Under the pieces are notes generated by a model that was not told the DNA's origin, did no database searches, and worked only from the letters and a program-made list of their open reading frames with translations. A stretch of DNA of 64,000 nucleotides from Channallabes apus (lineage: Eukaryota; Chordata; Actinopteri; Siluriformes; Clariidae), in contig CM060131.1 in the NCBI GenBank assembly GCA_030522415.1, positions 682,001 through 746,000 on the forward strand. The letters run 5' to 3'. Position numbers and translations under genes: made by a program. Positions 36,540 to 48,550 of this stretch are shown here, piece by piece. The first letter of the stretch is position 1, and each line of letters begins with the position of its first letter.

Positions 36540-38250
36540 AGTCTATGAGCGGTTAATTGCCCCCTGCGGGGGCAATTAACCGCCCAGCCCCTAAGAGAGG
36601 TCACTGCACACCCCTCCCAGATAAGACGCACGATATGACACCTCAGTCAAGGGTCACCGACAAACGGTGAGGGACCAGCGGTTAATTGCCCCCTGCTGGG
36701 GCAATTAACAGCCCAGCCCCTCAGAGAGGTCACTGCACACCCCTGCCGGATAAGACGCACGATATGACACCTCATTCATGGGCCTACGACATACGGTGTT
36801 GTTCTAGCAGTTAATTGCCCCCTGCAGGGGCAATTAACCGCCCGCCCTCAGTAGTATCATATAACTCCATGCCCGACTGAGGCGAACGGTTTGACACCTC
36901 ATTCAAGGGTCTACGACAAACGGTGAGGGACCAGGGATTAATTGCCCCCTGCTGGGGCAATTAACAGCCCAGCCCCTCAGAGAGGTCACTGCACACCCCT
37001 GCCGTATAAGACGCACGATATGACACCTCATTCATGGGCCTACGACATACGGTGTTGTTCTAGCAGTTAATTGCCCCCTGCGGGGGCAATTAACAGCCCA
37101 GCCCCTCAGAGAGGTCACTGCACACCCCTGCCGTATAAGACGCACGATATGACACCTCATTCATGAGCCTACGACATACGGTGCTGGACTAGCAATTAAT
37201 TGCCCCCTGCGGGGGCAATTAACCGCCGAGCCCCTCAGACAGGTCACTGCACACCCCTCCCGGATAAGACGAACGATATGACACCTCATTCATGGGCCTA
37301 CGATATACGGTGTTGTTGTAGCAGTTAATTGCCCCCTGCGGGGGCAATTAACCGCCCGCCCTCAGTAGTATCATATAACCCCATGCCCGAATGAGGCGAA
37401 CGGATTGACACCTCATTCAAGGGTCTACGACAAACTCAGGCAAATCTCATCTCAATGTTAAGACTATGAGTTCTTAATTGCCCCCTGCGGGGGCAATTAA
37501 CCACCCCAGCCCTGAGAAAAGACATTGCACCCATTCCCGAACAAGCTGCACGGTTTGACGCCTCATTCATGCGCCTACAAAAAACACAGTCAAACCTGGT
37601 CTCAATGCTAAGTCTCTGAGCGGTCAATTGCCCCCTGCGGGGGCAATTGACCGCCCAGCCCTGGGCAGAGTCATATCACCCTACCCCCGGATAAGCCGCA
37701 CGATATGACACCTCAGTCATGGGTGTATGACAAACGGTGTGGGAATAGCGGTTAATATGTTAAGTCTATGAGCGTTTAATTGCCCCCTGCGGGGGCAATT
37801 AACCGCCCAGCCCCTCAGAAAAGGCATAACACCCCATCCCCGAACCAGCCGAACGGTTTGACACCTCATTCATGGGTCTGCGACAAACTAATTATTCGAT
37901 AAATTCCCCATTATAAGTCAATGGGGCAACTTTGGGGACCTCTCTTGCCCCGGGGGTACAACTTATACCCTTGTGCGGGGTATCCTCTGACACAGGTTGC
38001 AAACCTCCTCAAATGGGGTGAATTTCACGTTTCTACAAAATTCCCTCTCTGCGCCACAATCCGTCAAAATTTGGCCTCCATGTTATCCTATGGGACTTTT
38101 TGGGTGCTTAATTGCCCCCTGCGGGGGCAATTAAGCACCCACCCCTTATAAAAGTCATAGCACCCCATTCCCGATTAGGCCGCACGATATGAGACCGCAT
38201 TCATGGTTCTACGACAAACGGTGCGGGACTAGTTACGCGCCAAACTTTCA
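36540..38250. repeat. Hairpin array block B', diverged
   Basis: Eleven hairpins of the same family (near 36548, 36680, 36810, 36938, 37068, 37192, 37324, 37475, 37622, 37782 and 38102-38140). It resembles block B (10340-12100) but has different unit order and scattered substitutions. For example, two adjacent units at 36950-37180 are nearly identical to each other, which indicates local duplication. It ends with the same terminal module and the same 18-bp-stem hairpin type as block B. Confidence 0.93.
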
Positions 38251-38259
38251 TACGGAAGA

Positions 38260-38435
38260 ATAAGAAAAAAAAAAAAAATAAAAAAAATAAGTATGCAAGA
38301 TAACAGTAGTGATGCTTTTCAAGCACCACTAATAAGTATGCAAGATAGTAGTAGTGATGCTTTTCAAGCACCACTAAAAAAGAATAATAAGCCTGCAAGA
38401 TAACAATAGTGATGCTTTTCAAGCACCACTAATAA
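38260..38435. repeat. Poly-A tract and three ~57-bp tandem repeats
   Basis: ATGCAAGATA..AGTAGTGATGCTTTTCAAGCACCACTAA recurs three times (starting near 38291, 38337 and 38391). The same motif occurs once at ~10172-10212 and once at ~36377-36417, marking the right edge of the array blocks. Confidence 0.8.
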
Positions 38436-39370
38436 ATAAAATACAGCATTCGTTTAGAAATAAAATACAGCAGAAAATACATTAAAACAAACTGTAGAAT
38501 AAACTTAATAGCCCTCTGAAGCAGTGAAGTTGCAACATTCAAATCAGCACTCTGGACTAGTGCACTTAAAAGTATGCCATTGAAACCTTAACGCATTAAA
38601 ACATTTTAAGCTGAACATGTAAACACTGAACATGTAAAGACTTGTAGTCAAGCCAAATCAAATGTTTTAAGATGATAACTTCATCTTTAAAGCTTGCACT
38701 TTTGGTGATAGCTTAATCCTTTGGTGATTCCTTTCCTTCAAGGATTATGGATACACCAACTGGTTCTTCCCCTTCGACTGCATGGACGACAAGGATTTTA
38801 AGATTGTGCAAATTGGCATCACTTTGTCTGTCCTCCTGCATAAAATTTACAAGAAAATAAATCAAAAATTTTTTTGAGAAACAAAAAAATCTGAATTGCT
38901 TCAACCTGTGCTGACTTCATTATCACAGAGAAATAAATAATAAAAATAATTGATAATAAAAATATCAATTCAAAGAATATGATCACTTCATATACTTCAG
39001 ATTGTTAAACTTGGGTTAAATTGCTTTAGCAATAGTCTTGCATCAGTAAAACATTGTAAAACATGGCATGAGATGGCTACACTCCATAGATTACTCTGCA
39101 CCTTTACAGTGTCAGGAAATCCTATGATGAATGCTGAGTTTGTATTTAAAGGGTTAGTCCAAACATGAAAATTCGTTCAATAATTACTCAGATTTATATA
39201 TTCATTTGCATTTATATGCTTCTGTCCAATGCAACAAACACTATATTCAAGGTATTCATAAATTGTATAATTAATAAGAAAGCAATGCTTTACCAGGCAA
39301 TCATCAAAGAGATCCTCTTCAGATTCACGTCTCATCTCTACGCTTTGTTTCTGTGAAAATATTTACATTG
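38436..39370. other. AT-rich intergenic DNA, nothing recognised
   Basis: Only short fortuitous frames are present. I see no conserved motif or repeat structure. Confidence 0.5.
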
Positions 39371-39500
39371 TTCATTCATTCATTCATCTTCTATACCGCT
39401 TTATCCTGTATTTAGGGTCGCGGGGACCTGGAGCCTATCCCAGGAGACTCAGGGCACGAAGCAGGGTACACCCTGGACAGCGTGCCAATCCATCGCAGAG
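39371..39500. repeat. Dispersed fish repeat (CTATACCGCTTTATCCTG family)
   Basis: Starts with CATTCATTCATT and runs through TAGGGTCGCGGGGACCTGGA, CCTATCCCAG and CAGGGTACACCCTGGACAG. This text is familiar from very many fish loci and is usually followed by a CA microsatellite, as here. The parent element was not determined. Confidence 0.7.
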
Positions 39501-39506
39501 CACACA

Positions 39507-39559
<53 letters not shown>
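39501..39559. repeat. (CA)n microsatellite
   Basis: A run of CA repeats with one imperfection (CATACACA). Antisense frames reading Cys-Val or His-Thr repeats through it are artefacts. Confidence 0.97.
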
Positions 39560-39561
<2 letters not shown>

Positions 39562-39727
39562 ATTACATAATCTTTTATTTGTACAACTACATTTAGTAAT
39601 TTCTTCATCTTTCGTAAGTTTACCTTTATCCAAAACAAATTACAAAAGAGGAAGGCATCAAGCATGTCAAGCAGTGCTACTAACACAAACTTTCTGACAC
39701 CGTTAGAAAAATACATGATAGAACAGT

Positions 39728-42700
39728 GAGGGTTTCAAGATGGCGCCGGTGAGGTCGGCTGCCGTCACGACTGCTCCGACCACCTTTTCTTTGTTTTTGT
39801 TCTTTAAGTTAGTTTTCAGTGTTTTAAAATCGGCAAAATCACCACCATTGAGTACATTAGGTATGATAGAGACACTCTTGTTTCTATTGGTATACAATGT
39901 ACTCACAATTCGACGGTTTTAACTCCGGATCCGAGCTGGCCGAGTGAGATCCTGAGGGAGAACAATGGACGCGACGCGAAGCGACGAACCCGAGGCAGAC
40001 GAGCCGGCGTGAGGAACAGGCTCAGGGCCCGTGCACACCGCACACCTCTGCCTAGTATCCTGCTCGCCAACGTCCAGTCACTGGAGAACAAACTGGATGA
40101 CCTCAGGGCCAGGATAAAGTTCCAGAGAGACATTCGGGACTGCAATCTCCTCTGCTTCACCGAGACATGGCTGAACCCAGCGGTGCCAGACCACGCCATA
40201 CAACCAGCCGAGTTCTTTTCGGTTCACCGCATGGACAGCACGCGGGACTCGGGGAAGTCAAGGGGAGGCGGCGTGTGCTTAATGGTGAACAACAGCTGGT
40301 GCAACAGCACGAGCGTTGTTCCCCTTACACGCTCCTGCACACCAAACCTGGAACTACTGTCCATCATGTGTCGTCCATTTTATCTTCCACGGGAGTTCAC
40401 ATCGGTCATAATCAGCGCCGTTTACATCCCTCCACAAGCAGACACAGACAAGGCCTTATGCGAGCTGCATGAGGCACTCACACAGCACCAGACACAACAC
40501 CGGGACGCTGCGCTCATTGTGGCGGGGGATTTTAATAGTGCCAACCTCAAACGCGCAGCGCCGAACTTTTATCAGCACATCACCTGCCCCACCAGGGGCG
40601 AAAGGACACTGGACCACTGTTATACCACGGTCAAAGACGGTTACAAGGCACAATCTCGTCCAGAGTTTGGTAAATCCGACCACGCCGCCATTTTCCTCAT
40701 GCCAAAATATAAACAAAGGCTGAAACAGGAAGTTCCGGTTCAGAGGGAGGTCGCGCGCTGGACGGACCAATCGGTGGCCGCGTTACAGGACGCACTCGAT
40801 GACGCAGACTGGGACATGTTCAGAAACAGCTCCGATGATGACGTCAGCGTGTTTACCGAAGCGGTTGTGGGATTTATTGGGAAGCTAGTGGACGATACGG
40901 TGGAGAAAAAGACTATCAGAACGTTTCCCAACCAGAAGCCGTGGGTGGATAAAACCATCCGCGACGCTCTGAGATCTCGCACCGCCGCCTACAACACGGG
41001 ACTTGCGTCGGGGGACATGGAACCGTACAAGGCTGCGTCATATAACGTCCGGAAGGCGGTGAAAGAGGCGAAGCAGCGCTACGGGAGAAAACTAGAGTCA
41101 CAGCTTCAACAGAGTGACTCTAGGAGCCTGTGGCAGGGACTAAGAACAATAACGGACTACAAAGCACCAGCATCCGGTATGACGAACGCGGACGCGACTC
41201 TGGCAGACGAGCTGAACACATTTTACTCTCGCTTCGAGGCTGCAGCTAAAGATGCTAGCAATGCTAATGCTAACGGCGCTAATGCTAATGGCGCTAATGC
41301 TAGCGGCGCTAACAGCTGCAGACAGGAAGACACAGCCAGCACCGGGAACGCGCTCATCATCTCCGAGCACGACGTGAGGAGAGCCTTCAAGAGAGTGAAC
41401 ACCAGGAAAGCAGCAGGACCAGACGGCATCTCAGGTCGTATTCTCAGAGCCTGCGCAGACCAGCTAGCACCTGTGTTCACTGAGATATTCAACATCTCTT
41501 TATCTCAGTCGGTGATCCCCACCTGCTTCAAAGAGTCCATCATTGTTCCTGTTCCAAAGAAACCACATCCTGCTTCCCTCAATGACTATCGCCCTGTAGC
41601 CCTCACCTCAGTAGTGAAGTGCTTTGAACGCCTTATCAGAGACTTCATCATTTCTTCACTACCCGACACACTGGACCCACTACAGTTTGCATACCGTCAG
41701 AACGCTCCACAGACGATGCAATCTCTCATCTCCTCCACACATCACTCACTCACCTGGACACTAGGAAAGGGAATTATGTTAAAATGCTCTTCATCGACTA
41801 CAGCTCTGCTTTTAACACAATAATTCCCTCCACACTCACCACCAAGCTGGAGCACCTGGGACTGAGCTCATCTATATGTCAGTGGATCTCCAATTTTCTG
41901 ACTGGCAGACCACAGGCAGTAAGGATGGGCGGACATGTCTCAGCTACACTCACTCTCAGCACTGGAGCCCCCCAGGGTTGTGTTCTGAGCCCCCTGCTGT
42001 ACTCTTTGTACACCCACGACTGCGTGGCCACTACCAACTCCACCTCCATCATCAAGTTTGCTGACGACACCGTCGTGGTCGGACTGATCACCAACAATGA
42101 TGAGTCGGACTACCTAGAGGAGATTGGAAATCTGGAGAACTGGTGCCAGAGGAACAATCTCCTCCTGAACGTCAGTAAGACAAAGGAGCTGATAGTGGAC
42201 TTTAGTACAAAGCAGGAGAGGAACTACCAGACCCCCGTCATCAACAGGAGCCCAGTGGAGAGAGTGGACAGCTTCAGATACCTCGGTGTTCACATCACGC
42301 AGGACCTGTCATGGTCCTGTCACATCAACACCGTGGTGAAAAAAGCCCGGCAGCGTCTGTACCACCTCAGACGCTTGAGAGACTTTAGACTGCCCTCCAA
42401 GGTGCTCAGGAACTTCTACTCCTGCACCATAGAGAGCATCCTGACGGGAAACATCACGACCTGGTTCGGGAACAGCACCATGCAGGACAGACGAGCTCTA
42501 CAGAGGGTGGTGCGATCAGCCGAGCGCATCATCCGCACTGAGCTCCCTGACCTACACTCCATCTACAGCAAGCGGTGCTGGACTAAGGCCAGGAAGATCA
42601 TGAAGGACCTCAGTCACCCCAGTAATGGACTGTTCTCTTTGTTGCGGTCTGGGAAGAGATTCCGCTCCCTAAAGGCCAACACAGAGAGACTGAGGAGGAG

Positions 42701-43118
42701 CTTCTTCCCGCAGGCGATAAGGTCTCTCAACCACACAATCACACCTCCACACAGGACTAATAGCATCTTTTAAGCTCACAACATTGACTGGACAATCATG
42801 GACACATTCACACACACTCGCACTAAATATTTATACATCTGGACAATTGCACATGTCACCTTCATGCATAATTGCACAACCACTGACACTTTAATCCCAT
42901 ATTTCTATATTTTTGCAATATTTTATTATGCCCTTATGCACAGTTAATTTTACTAGTTAAAATCATTTCTTTAGTATTTCCTTTTTATTGATTATTTATT
43001 TTACGTACAAGATTTTATTTTCTTTTTTTAAGGTCACTGGCGGTCATATAAAGCATTTCACTGCATATTATACTGTGTATGATTGTGTATGTGACTAATA
43101 AAATTTGAATTTGAATTT
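39728..43118 (+). mobile_element. CR1/L2-group non-LTR retrotransposon (LINE), nearly full length
   Basis: A GC-rich 5' region starts near AAGATGGCGCCGGTGAGG (39738). An endonuclease-reverse transcriptase ORF follows (40009-42773, one frameshift). The 3' UTR ends in AATAAAATTTGAATTTGAATTT, the short tandem 3' tail typical of this group. No target-site duplication was recognised. The base composition of the ORF is clearly richer in GC than its surroundings, as expected for a recently inserted element. Confidence 0.9.
40009..42773 (+). pseudogene. LINE endonuclease/reverse transcriptase, one frameshift
   Basis: The first segment (40009-41823) encodes an apurinic-type endonuclease with all key residues: N21, TETW E52, GDFN D174/N176, SDH 223-225 (numbered from 40009). 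A linker and the RT N-terminus (RKAAGPDGI, NDYRPVAL) follow. The second segment (41784-42773) carries [27 protein letters not shown] and the catalytic FADD, then the C-terminal part. The frame breaks after FAYRQN (about 41703), where one base appears missing; the expected next residues (RSTDDAI type) are in the other frame. The frame is also open upstream (EYIRYDRDTL at ~39850), so the true start lies 5' of 40009, which is a GTG. Confidence 0.9.
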
Positions 43119-43829
43119 GGTTTAAGCAAAAAGTGAGAAGCAAGAATCATGTGTGGAAAGATTAAGCATGCAGGGTCACAGGATGACTCGACTTATTTTT
43201 CTTGTCTGCAATGCGATTTAGACAAATTAGAGCTGCTGTCAATACTGTATGAACATATGTACAGTTCTTCACAGTTGAAATTTAATTTGTAACGTATTAA
43301 TATAATTCGGATTAAAAAAAAAAAAAAACTTTATTGCTAGTGCTCTTTTACCATTTAATGCTTTAACACAGTTTGTTCAGAAATGGCATCTCACTGGCGA
43401 GCCTTTCTCTGAACACGCCGTTTTCACGAGGGATGGGGGTAAGAAACACACATCTCGGTTTATTAATCCGCGTGCTCAGTTCGTTATAATTTACTTTATT
43501 TATTTATTTATTTATTTACCACAGGACCCCTGGGGGGCTCCGTAGGCTCAGGTTTTTACACTGTTTTGTGAACATCCATACTATTAAAAACTGAAATATT
43601 GCTAATTGTACATCGTGAAATTAAGATTAACATTAATTGGGAGTCATGAAAGCGAGAATCGCATCCAAAACAGAAAGGTAAACTTACCTCGAACACGACA
43701 AACTCCAGCTCCAGCCACGCCATGTAGTACCTCCATGATGATCCACAGCGCGGGCACAGCGTCTCCAAACACGCATGCGCGGTTTAATTTGGACACATTT
43801 TCGGCTTCAGTAGACACACAATACTTAGA
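43119..43829. other. Intergenic DNA with simple repeats
   Basis: Poly-A at 43315-43327 and TTTA repeats at ~43493-43519. No gene is recognised. A minus-strand frame extends in from the neighbouring Tc1 relic without homology. Confidence 0.45.
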
Positions 43830-44425
43830 CTGCAGTATACTAAGTGGACTGCAGACTGGCCATTTCAGTACCCGGATCCTTCTCCTACGCAGCCATGATA
43901 TTGTGATCGATGCAGAATGTGGTCTGGCATTATCTTGTTGAAAAATGCAGGGTCTTCCCTGAAAGAGATGACTAGATGTTGTTCTAGAACCTGAATATAT
44001 TTTTCTGCATTGATGGTGCCTTTCCAGACATGCAAGCTGCCCATGCCACACGCACTCATGCAACCCCATACCATCAGAGATGCAGGCTTCTGAACTGAGC
44101 GTTGATAACAACTCGGGTTGTCCTTGTCCTCTTTGGTCCGGATGACATGGTGTCCCACATTTCCAACAAGAACTTCGAATCGTGACTCGTCTGACCACAG
44201 AACAGTCTTCCATTTTGCCACACTCCATTTTAAATGATCCCTGGACCAATGAAAACGCCTGTGCTTGTGGATCTTGCTTAGAAATGGCTTCTTCTTTGCA
44301 CTGTAGAGTTTCAGCTGGCAACGGCGGATGGCACGGTGGATTGTGTTCACTGACAATGGATTCTGGAAGTATTCCTGAGCCCATTCTGTGATTTCCTTTA
44401 TTTTTTCGCTTTTCGCAATTTTTCG
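43830..44425 (-). pseudogene. Tc1-like transposase relic 1
   Basis: Recognisable minus-strand pieces are ITEWAQEYFQNPLSVNTIHR, LWSDESRFEVLVGN (first catalytic Asp), QKPASLMVWGCMSACGMGSL and FQQDNARPH (second Asp, other frame). There is a frameshift near 43960. Homology stops after LKWPVCSP, before the third catalytic residue. The N-terminal DNA-binding part and both termini are missing, and the right side runs into a TA/TG microsatellite. Confidence 0.88.
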
Positions 44426-44503
44426 CTTTATATATATATAAAAAGTGTGTGTGTGTGTGTGTGTATATATATTTATATACATATATGTATATTTATATAC
44501 ATA
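44426..44503. repeat. (TA)n(TG)n microsatellite
   Basis: TATATATATA, then GTGTGTGTGTGTGTGTGT, then TATATATATTTATATACATATA. It separates the two Tc1 relics. Confidence 0.93.
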
Positions 44504-45265
44504 TACGATTATCCAGTCTCTGCTTCAACTGGTCCCAGATGTGCTCTATGGGGTTCAGGTCAGGGGACATTGATGGCCATACCATAAGAAGCACTCCAAC
44601 TTCCTGAAGTCGAGCTGTGACAATTGTGCCACGATGTGGTGCATTATCATCCATAAACAGAAAGTGACTGAGCCATGTACAATAACCAAATCTGTTTTGC
44701 GCTGACTGGTGATGCCTGCCCAGACTGTTGCACCTCCTCCACCAAAGCAAACCCTGGGGACCATGTTGACCTCAGTGTATCGCTCACCTTGCCTTCTCCA
44801 GCAACGCTGACAACACTCATCAGTGAACAGGACGGTAGACCACTGCTGCATTGTCCAGGTCAAATGGTCTTCTGCCCACTGCAAACATTCACGGCAGTGT
44901 CTTGGTGTCAGTGGAGTCACCTGCAACGGTCGACTGGCATTCAAGCCAAAGCGGTGGAGTTGCACATGGTTTGTCTGGAAACCCTAGTACCCCTTGCACC
45001 TTGTAAACGGGCCTGCAGCTGTGTTGCAGTTGCATAACAATGTCTGAATACATAGGTCCTTTTGTACTGGTCTTCGTTGCGGTCTGTCACTCATGGGGCT
45101 CCACTTCTGGGTCTGTCATGAACTCTGCCAGTAGTTCTGTGTCTTCATGAAAGTCTGCTGATGACACTTTGAGACACACCAAGTTCACGAGCAACATCTG
45201 ACTGCCTGCCACTGACCCATGGCCAGGTGGCGATGCTCATCTGTTAAATGACGTTGTGTGTTCAT
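44504..45265 (-). pseudogene. Tc1-like transposase relic 2 (different family)
   Basis: The minus strand gives MNTQRHLTDEHRHLA (start at 45265), then decayed frames. Next come CLQWAEDHLTWTMQQWSTVL and FTDE (first Asp), VWAGIT, MDDNAPHRG (second Asp) and SPDLNPIEHIWDQLKQRLD (third catalytic Glu). Several frameshifts and a stretch missing between VIVHGS and the second Asp motif make it dead. No inverted termini were found. Confidence 0.87.
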
Positions 45266-45544
45266 GACTGTTTGAATGATGAACTTGGAATGACTTACTG
45301 ACAATACCAGATTTTATACCCACAGAATGTCGAAATTAAATTGATGCCACATTGAAAAAGGTTGTCTTTTGGTATTGGCCCCAATGTAAGGCACACCTGT
45401 ACACAATGAGACCATTACATAGACACACCTCATTTTGTGTTTTCCATCACCCCAATACAATTGCCTCCCTATCCCAAAAATGTCTGAAGTGAAACAAACA
45501 CTGTATGTATGACATCCACCTTAACTTATTGTGAGTAGTGCATA
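45266..45544. other. Flank of the Tc1 relic, nothing further recognised
   Basis: Possibly the remaining 5' non-coding part of relic 2. No inverted terminus is identifiable. Confidence 0.35.
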
Positions 45545-45640
45545 CATATATTAATTTTTCACCATCCACCGAGAGGTGATGGTGCTAGGTACTTGGGCCT
45601 GTTCATTGTTGCTTGCAACTATATTTTACACATTAAAATA
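45545..45640. repeat. Dispersed repeat end (GTACTTGGGCCTGTTCATTG)
   Basis: Closely resembles 62895-62965 (GGTGCTTGGGCCTGCTCATC, then GCTTGCAACTATATTT in both). Two copies in one window mark a dispersed family; the longer copy is at 61779-62965. Confidence 0.72.
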
Positions 45641-46165
45641 GCTACAAGTTAAAGGTGTCTTCTCAGCCTCCTGGCATTGCAAGAATCTATTTGGATGAAA
45701 AATTTTAAACTCTTAATTCATCCATTGATAAAGAACATACAGTATTCATTCAATCATTTATGTTTATCTGGCCACAGCAGATAAAAGGCACACCTAGGCA
45801 GTAGTTAAGCTCAGCGGCATCTATCGATTGCAATCCTAATTCTTTCCATCTATTGCAGGACAATGTTTAAATTTAAACCGTATAAAGATGTTTGTTGCCG
45901 ACACTCGAGCGATTCCCTCCTCTCGTCTTACACAGTAACTCTCTCCCTCCTCTCTTATTTGAGAGGAGGGAGGGGGCTCCTGTGTAGGAGGACTTTTCAC
46001 AAACACACTAACGCCCTGTCGCGTAACTTAACATGGAACCTTTCCAATGACACTCGCATACACACACACACGAATGGAATCACTGCTGTAAAGTATAAAT
46101 AAAACAAATGAACCTGCACTTTATATTTTAACGGAATCCAAACAGAGCAATGTGTCTGTTAGTGT
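45641..46165. other. Intergenic; contains a 12-bp-stem hairpin at 45943-45972
   Basis: CTCCCTCCTCTC (45943-45954) and GAGAGGAGGGAG (45961-45972) with a six-base loop. Possibly the leader region of the adjacent gypsy element. No other feature was recognised. Confidence 0.4.
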
Positions 46166-47130
46166 GTGTTTGTGTGTGTGAAGGCAAGAGCAGAGGAGGA
46201 AACACTGCTCTGTTGGAAAACTTCTTTACAATCAGCATTGAGGGAGGTGCTGAGCACCAAGAAGGCCCTCGCCGAGATCACTCCCCAGCTCCAACAACTC
46301 CGCCCCTATCCGGCGCAAGGTAGAGATCTCGACACACAACAAGAACCACACCTACCTGCCCCTCCCACCTATGAGGGGGATCCTGGCACATGACGCTCCT
46401 TTCTCTCTCAGTGTTCATTGATTTTTGAACTGCAGACATCCACCTTCACCTCAGAACACTCCAAGGTGGCGCACGTCATAACGCTCCTCTCAGGATGAGC
46501 CAGGGAGTGGAGTACTGCACTCTGGGATTCCCACGACCCCCACTGCTCTAACTTTGAGAATATTTCCAAAGAGATGAGGAGGGTGTTCCATCGCTTGTTT
46601 CATGGAAGAGAGGTGGGTGACCAGCTACTAAGACTTTGCCAAGGTTCTCACTCGGCCTACGACTACGCCATTAAGTTCCGGACACTGGCCAGAACCCAGC
46701 ACTGAAAGTCGCTCTCCGATGCATGACTACGCGGGATGTCTCCTCCTGGAGCAACCAAGGTACCAACTGCCTCTAATCCCAGCACAAGAGGAGAAGGTGA
46801 ACATACCTTCCTCCCAACACTTTGTGTGCCGCTGTAAGCAGACATGGTCACGAGCAAGGCAAACACTATTACGAACTTCCAAGACGTACAGGAATCAGGC
46901 AAATCGCAATTGCTCAAAGACCCCCAAGTATCATGTAGGGAAAAGAGTCATGCTGGCCACCAGGGATATTCCTCTAAAGACACTATCACACAAACTCTCC
47001 CCTCGTTTCATCGGTCCATTTACTGTGACCAAGATAGTCAACCTGTGTGCCGTCTGACTTGCTCCCCTCTTCAATGCGACGTATTCACCCTACCTTCCAT
47101 GTCTCCCAGCTATGACGCATCGTAAACTGC
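46166..47130 (+). pseudogene. Ty3/gypsy retrotransposon relic: gag joined to integrase C-terminus
   Basis: 46166-46393 gives a gag-like frame ending PPTYEGDPGT. Further gag pieces follow in broken frames (EMRRVFHRLFHGREVGDQLL at ~46575-46635). From ~46757 the translation matches the C-terminal end of a gypsy integrase (YQLPLIPAQEEKVNIPS, then KYHVGKRVMLATRDIPLK and LSPRFIGPF). Protease, reverse transcriptase, RNase H and the integrase core are missing, so ~3 kb has been deleted. This is a dead endogenous retroelement, described here only. Confidence 0.85.
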
Positions 47131-47479
47131 CAATTAAGTCCATTGCCAGATTATTGCGTGCATTCTAGCTCATTTATCTTGCGTTTTTTTAATTCATGTT
47201 GCCAAGTTTGTTTTACTCCTCGTTTTCTCGATCTTGTTTCACGATTCAGATTTGTTGGCAACAAAAAAATCATTGATTTCTCTGGTTTTTATCTTAAGCT
47301 CTCCCCTTTGATTAAGGCATTTGTTTTACATTTTGGATCTTTCACTTCTCTCTTTGATTCCCTATCGTCAATGCTCACGCTCTCGCCTAACGTCTCGGCT
47401 TCACTCTTTCGCTGTCTGGGTTTCTTGGCAAACTCTCTCTCCTTCACGCTCTCATGTCATGGAGGAGAGGCATTCGCAT
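47131..47479 (+). other. Probable gypsy 3' flank/LTR portion, interrupted by the composite element
   Basis: It follows the integrase relic directly and has no coding homology. It is cut by the CCCAGATAGC element at 47480. Sequence after 58872 (TTCCCTCACAGTC and CCCACGCTCAGTCACGCC) may be its continuation. LTR status is inferred from position only. Confidence 0.4.
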
Positions 47480-47823
47480 CCCAGATAGCAAGGCGACATT
47501 GATTCAATGTTGAAATTTCATCAGAATCATCATTTTGGTTGAGGTTGATTTTTCAATGCTAAATAATGTTGAATCAATGTTGATAATTCAATGCTTTTCT
47601 GTGTTGAAAAGACAAACATTGAATCAATGTTGATTTTTGGTTTTGGAACCCATCCTCATTCAACAATGTAAGGCAAATTAAATTAACTAAGTGCATTTCT
47701 ATAAAAATGTGTATGCATGTGTGTATGTGTTTAAAACAGGTTAAAAAATTGACTACGAGAGATTTGCCATGGTGCTTAAAAAATAAAAATAAATTAATAA
47801 ATAAAATTATTTAAAAAAAGAAA

Positions 47824-47828
<5 letters not shown>

Positions 47829-47868
<40 letters not shown>
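47829..47868. repeat. (TA)n microsatellite
   Basis: About 20 TA repeats. The right arm has a much shorter run near 57458-57474, so this tract expanded or contracted after the inverted duplication. Confidence 0.95.
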
Positions 47869-47869
<1 letters not shown>

Positions 47870-48209
47870 TTATTGAGGAAAAAAAATAATTTGACGGTAA
47901 GTTTTGTGTATTTACCTTGCTGTCTAGTTTACTCACTTGAGAGCTTAATTCCTGTTTGCCGTTCAAAAGTACTCAATTTTCGGCTCGCATTTAACATCGG
48001 AGGGTGTTTTTACACTGTCGCCACGTCATTATAATACACTCTACAGGCATGAGAATTCAATATGTTGTAGTCTGGAAGTTCCTGCCACTCACGGTGAAAG
48101 AATTTTGGCAATGCGACCTACGGTATTCTGTTGGGAAGCATTTGTTTGAGAGCTTAGTTCCTGTTTCCTGTTGTCTGTGTCTGACCCAGAGCAGTGTGCG
48201 TGCCCCACA

Positions 48210-48353
48210 TGGAAAGAATCTATATGAGGATATATGCGCATATATGAAACCTATATGCAGTATATATGCGCATATATCCGCACCTATATGAGGACATATG
48301 CGCATATATGAAACCTATATGCAGTATATATGCGCATATAACCGCACCTATAT
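48210..48353. repeat. TATATGCGCATATA minisatellite
   Basis: Units of ~62 bp containing TATATGAAACCTATATGCAG and the palindrome TATATGCGCATATA. It continues beyond the SINE at 48550-48616 and has counterparts at 56410-56440, 56700-56765 and 56965-57105. Confidence 0.88.
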
Positions 48354-48550
48354 GGGGCCAGGGGTAGATCAGTGGTTAAGGCATTGGACTATGGTTCGGA
48401 AGATCCCAGGTTCAAACCCCACAACCACCAAGTTGCCACTGTTGGGCCCTTGAGCAAGGCCCTTAACCCTCAGCTCAGATGTATAATGAGATAAAAATGT
48501 AAGTCGCTCTGGATAAGAGCGTCTGCCAAATGCCTAAATGTAAATGTAAA
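48354..48550 (+). mobile_element. tRNA-derived SINE (left arm)
   Basis: The A-box-like TAGATCAGTGGTTAAGG and the B box GGTTCAAACC (48409-48418) form a tRNA-like pol III promoter. The 3' part AAGTCGCTCTGGATAAGAGC, then GTCTGCCAAATGCC and short TAAATG repeats, is the conserved tail of a widespread fish SINE group (V-SINE type). It inserted into the minisatellite and is present in both arms, so it predates the inverted duplication. Confidence 0.9.

Noticed and set aside
39412..39716. Frames rich in Cys-Val or His-Thr near 39.5 kb and at 62.3-62.7 kb
   Set aside because: Direct translations of CA/TG microsatellites.
43556..43768. Extension of a minus-strand frame left of the Tc1 relic
   Set aside because: Transposase homology stops near 43830. 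The remainder is unrelated sequence that happens to be open.
48360..48425. tRNA gene
   Set aside because: A and B boxes are present, but the sequence runs into the conserved SINE tail and repeats at 56766 and 63128. It is a tRNA-derived SINE.
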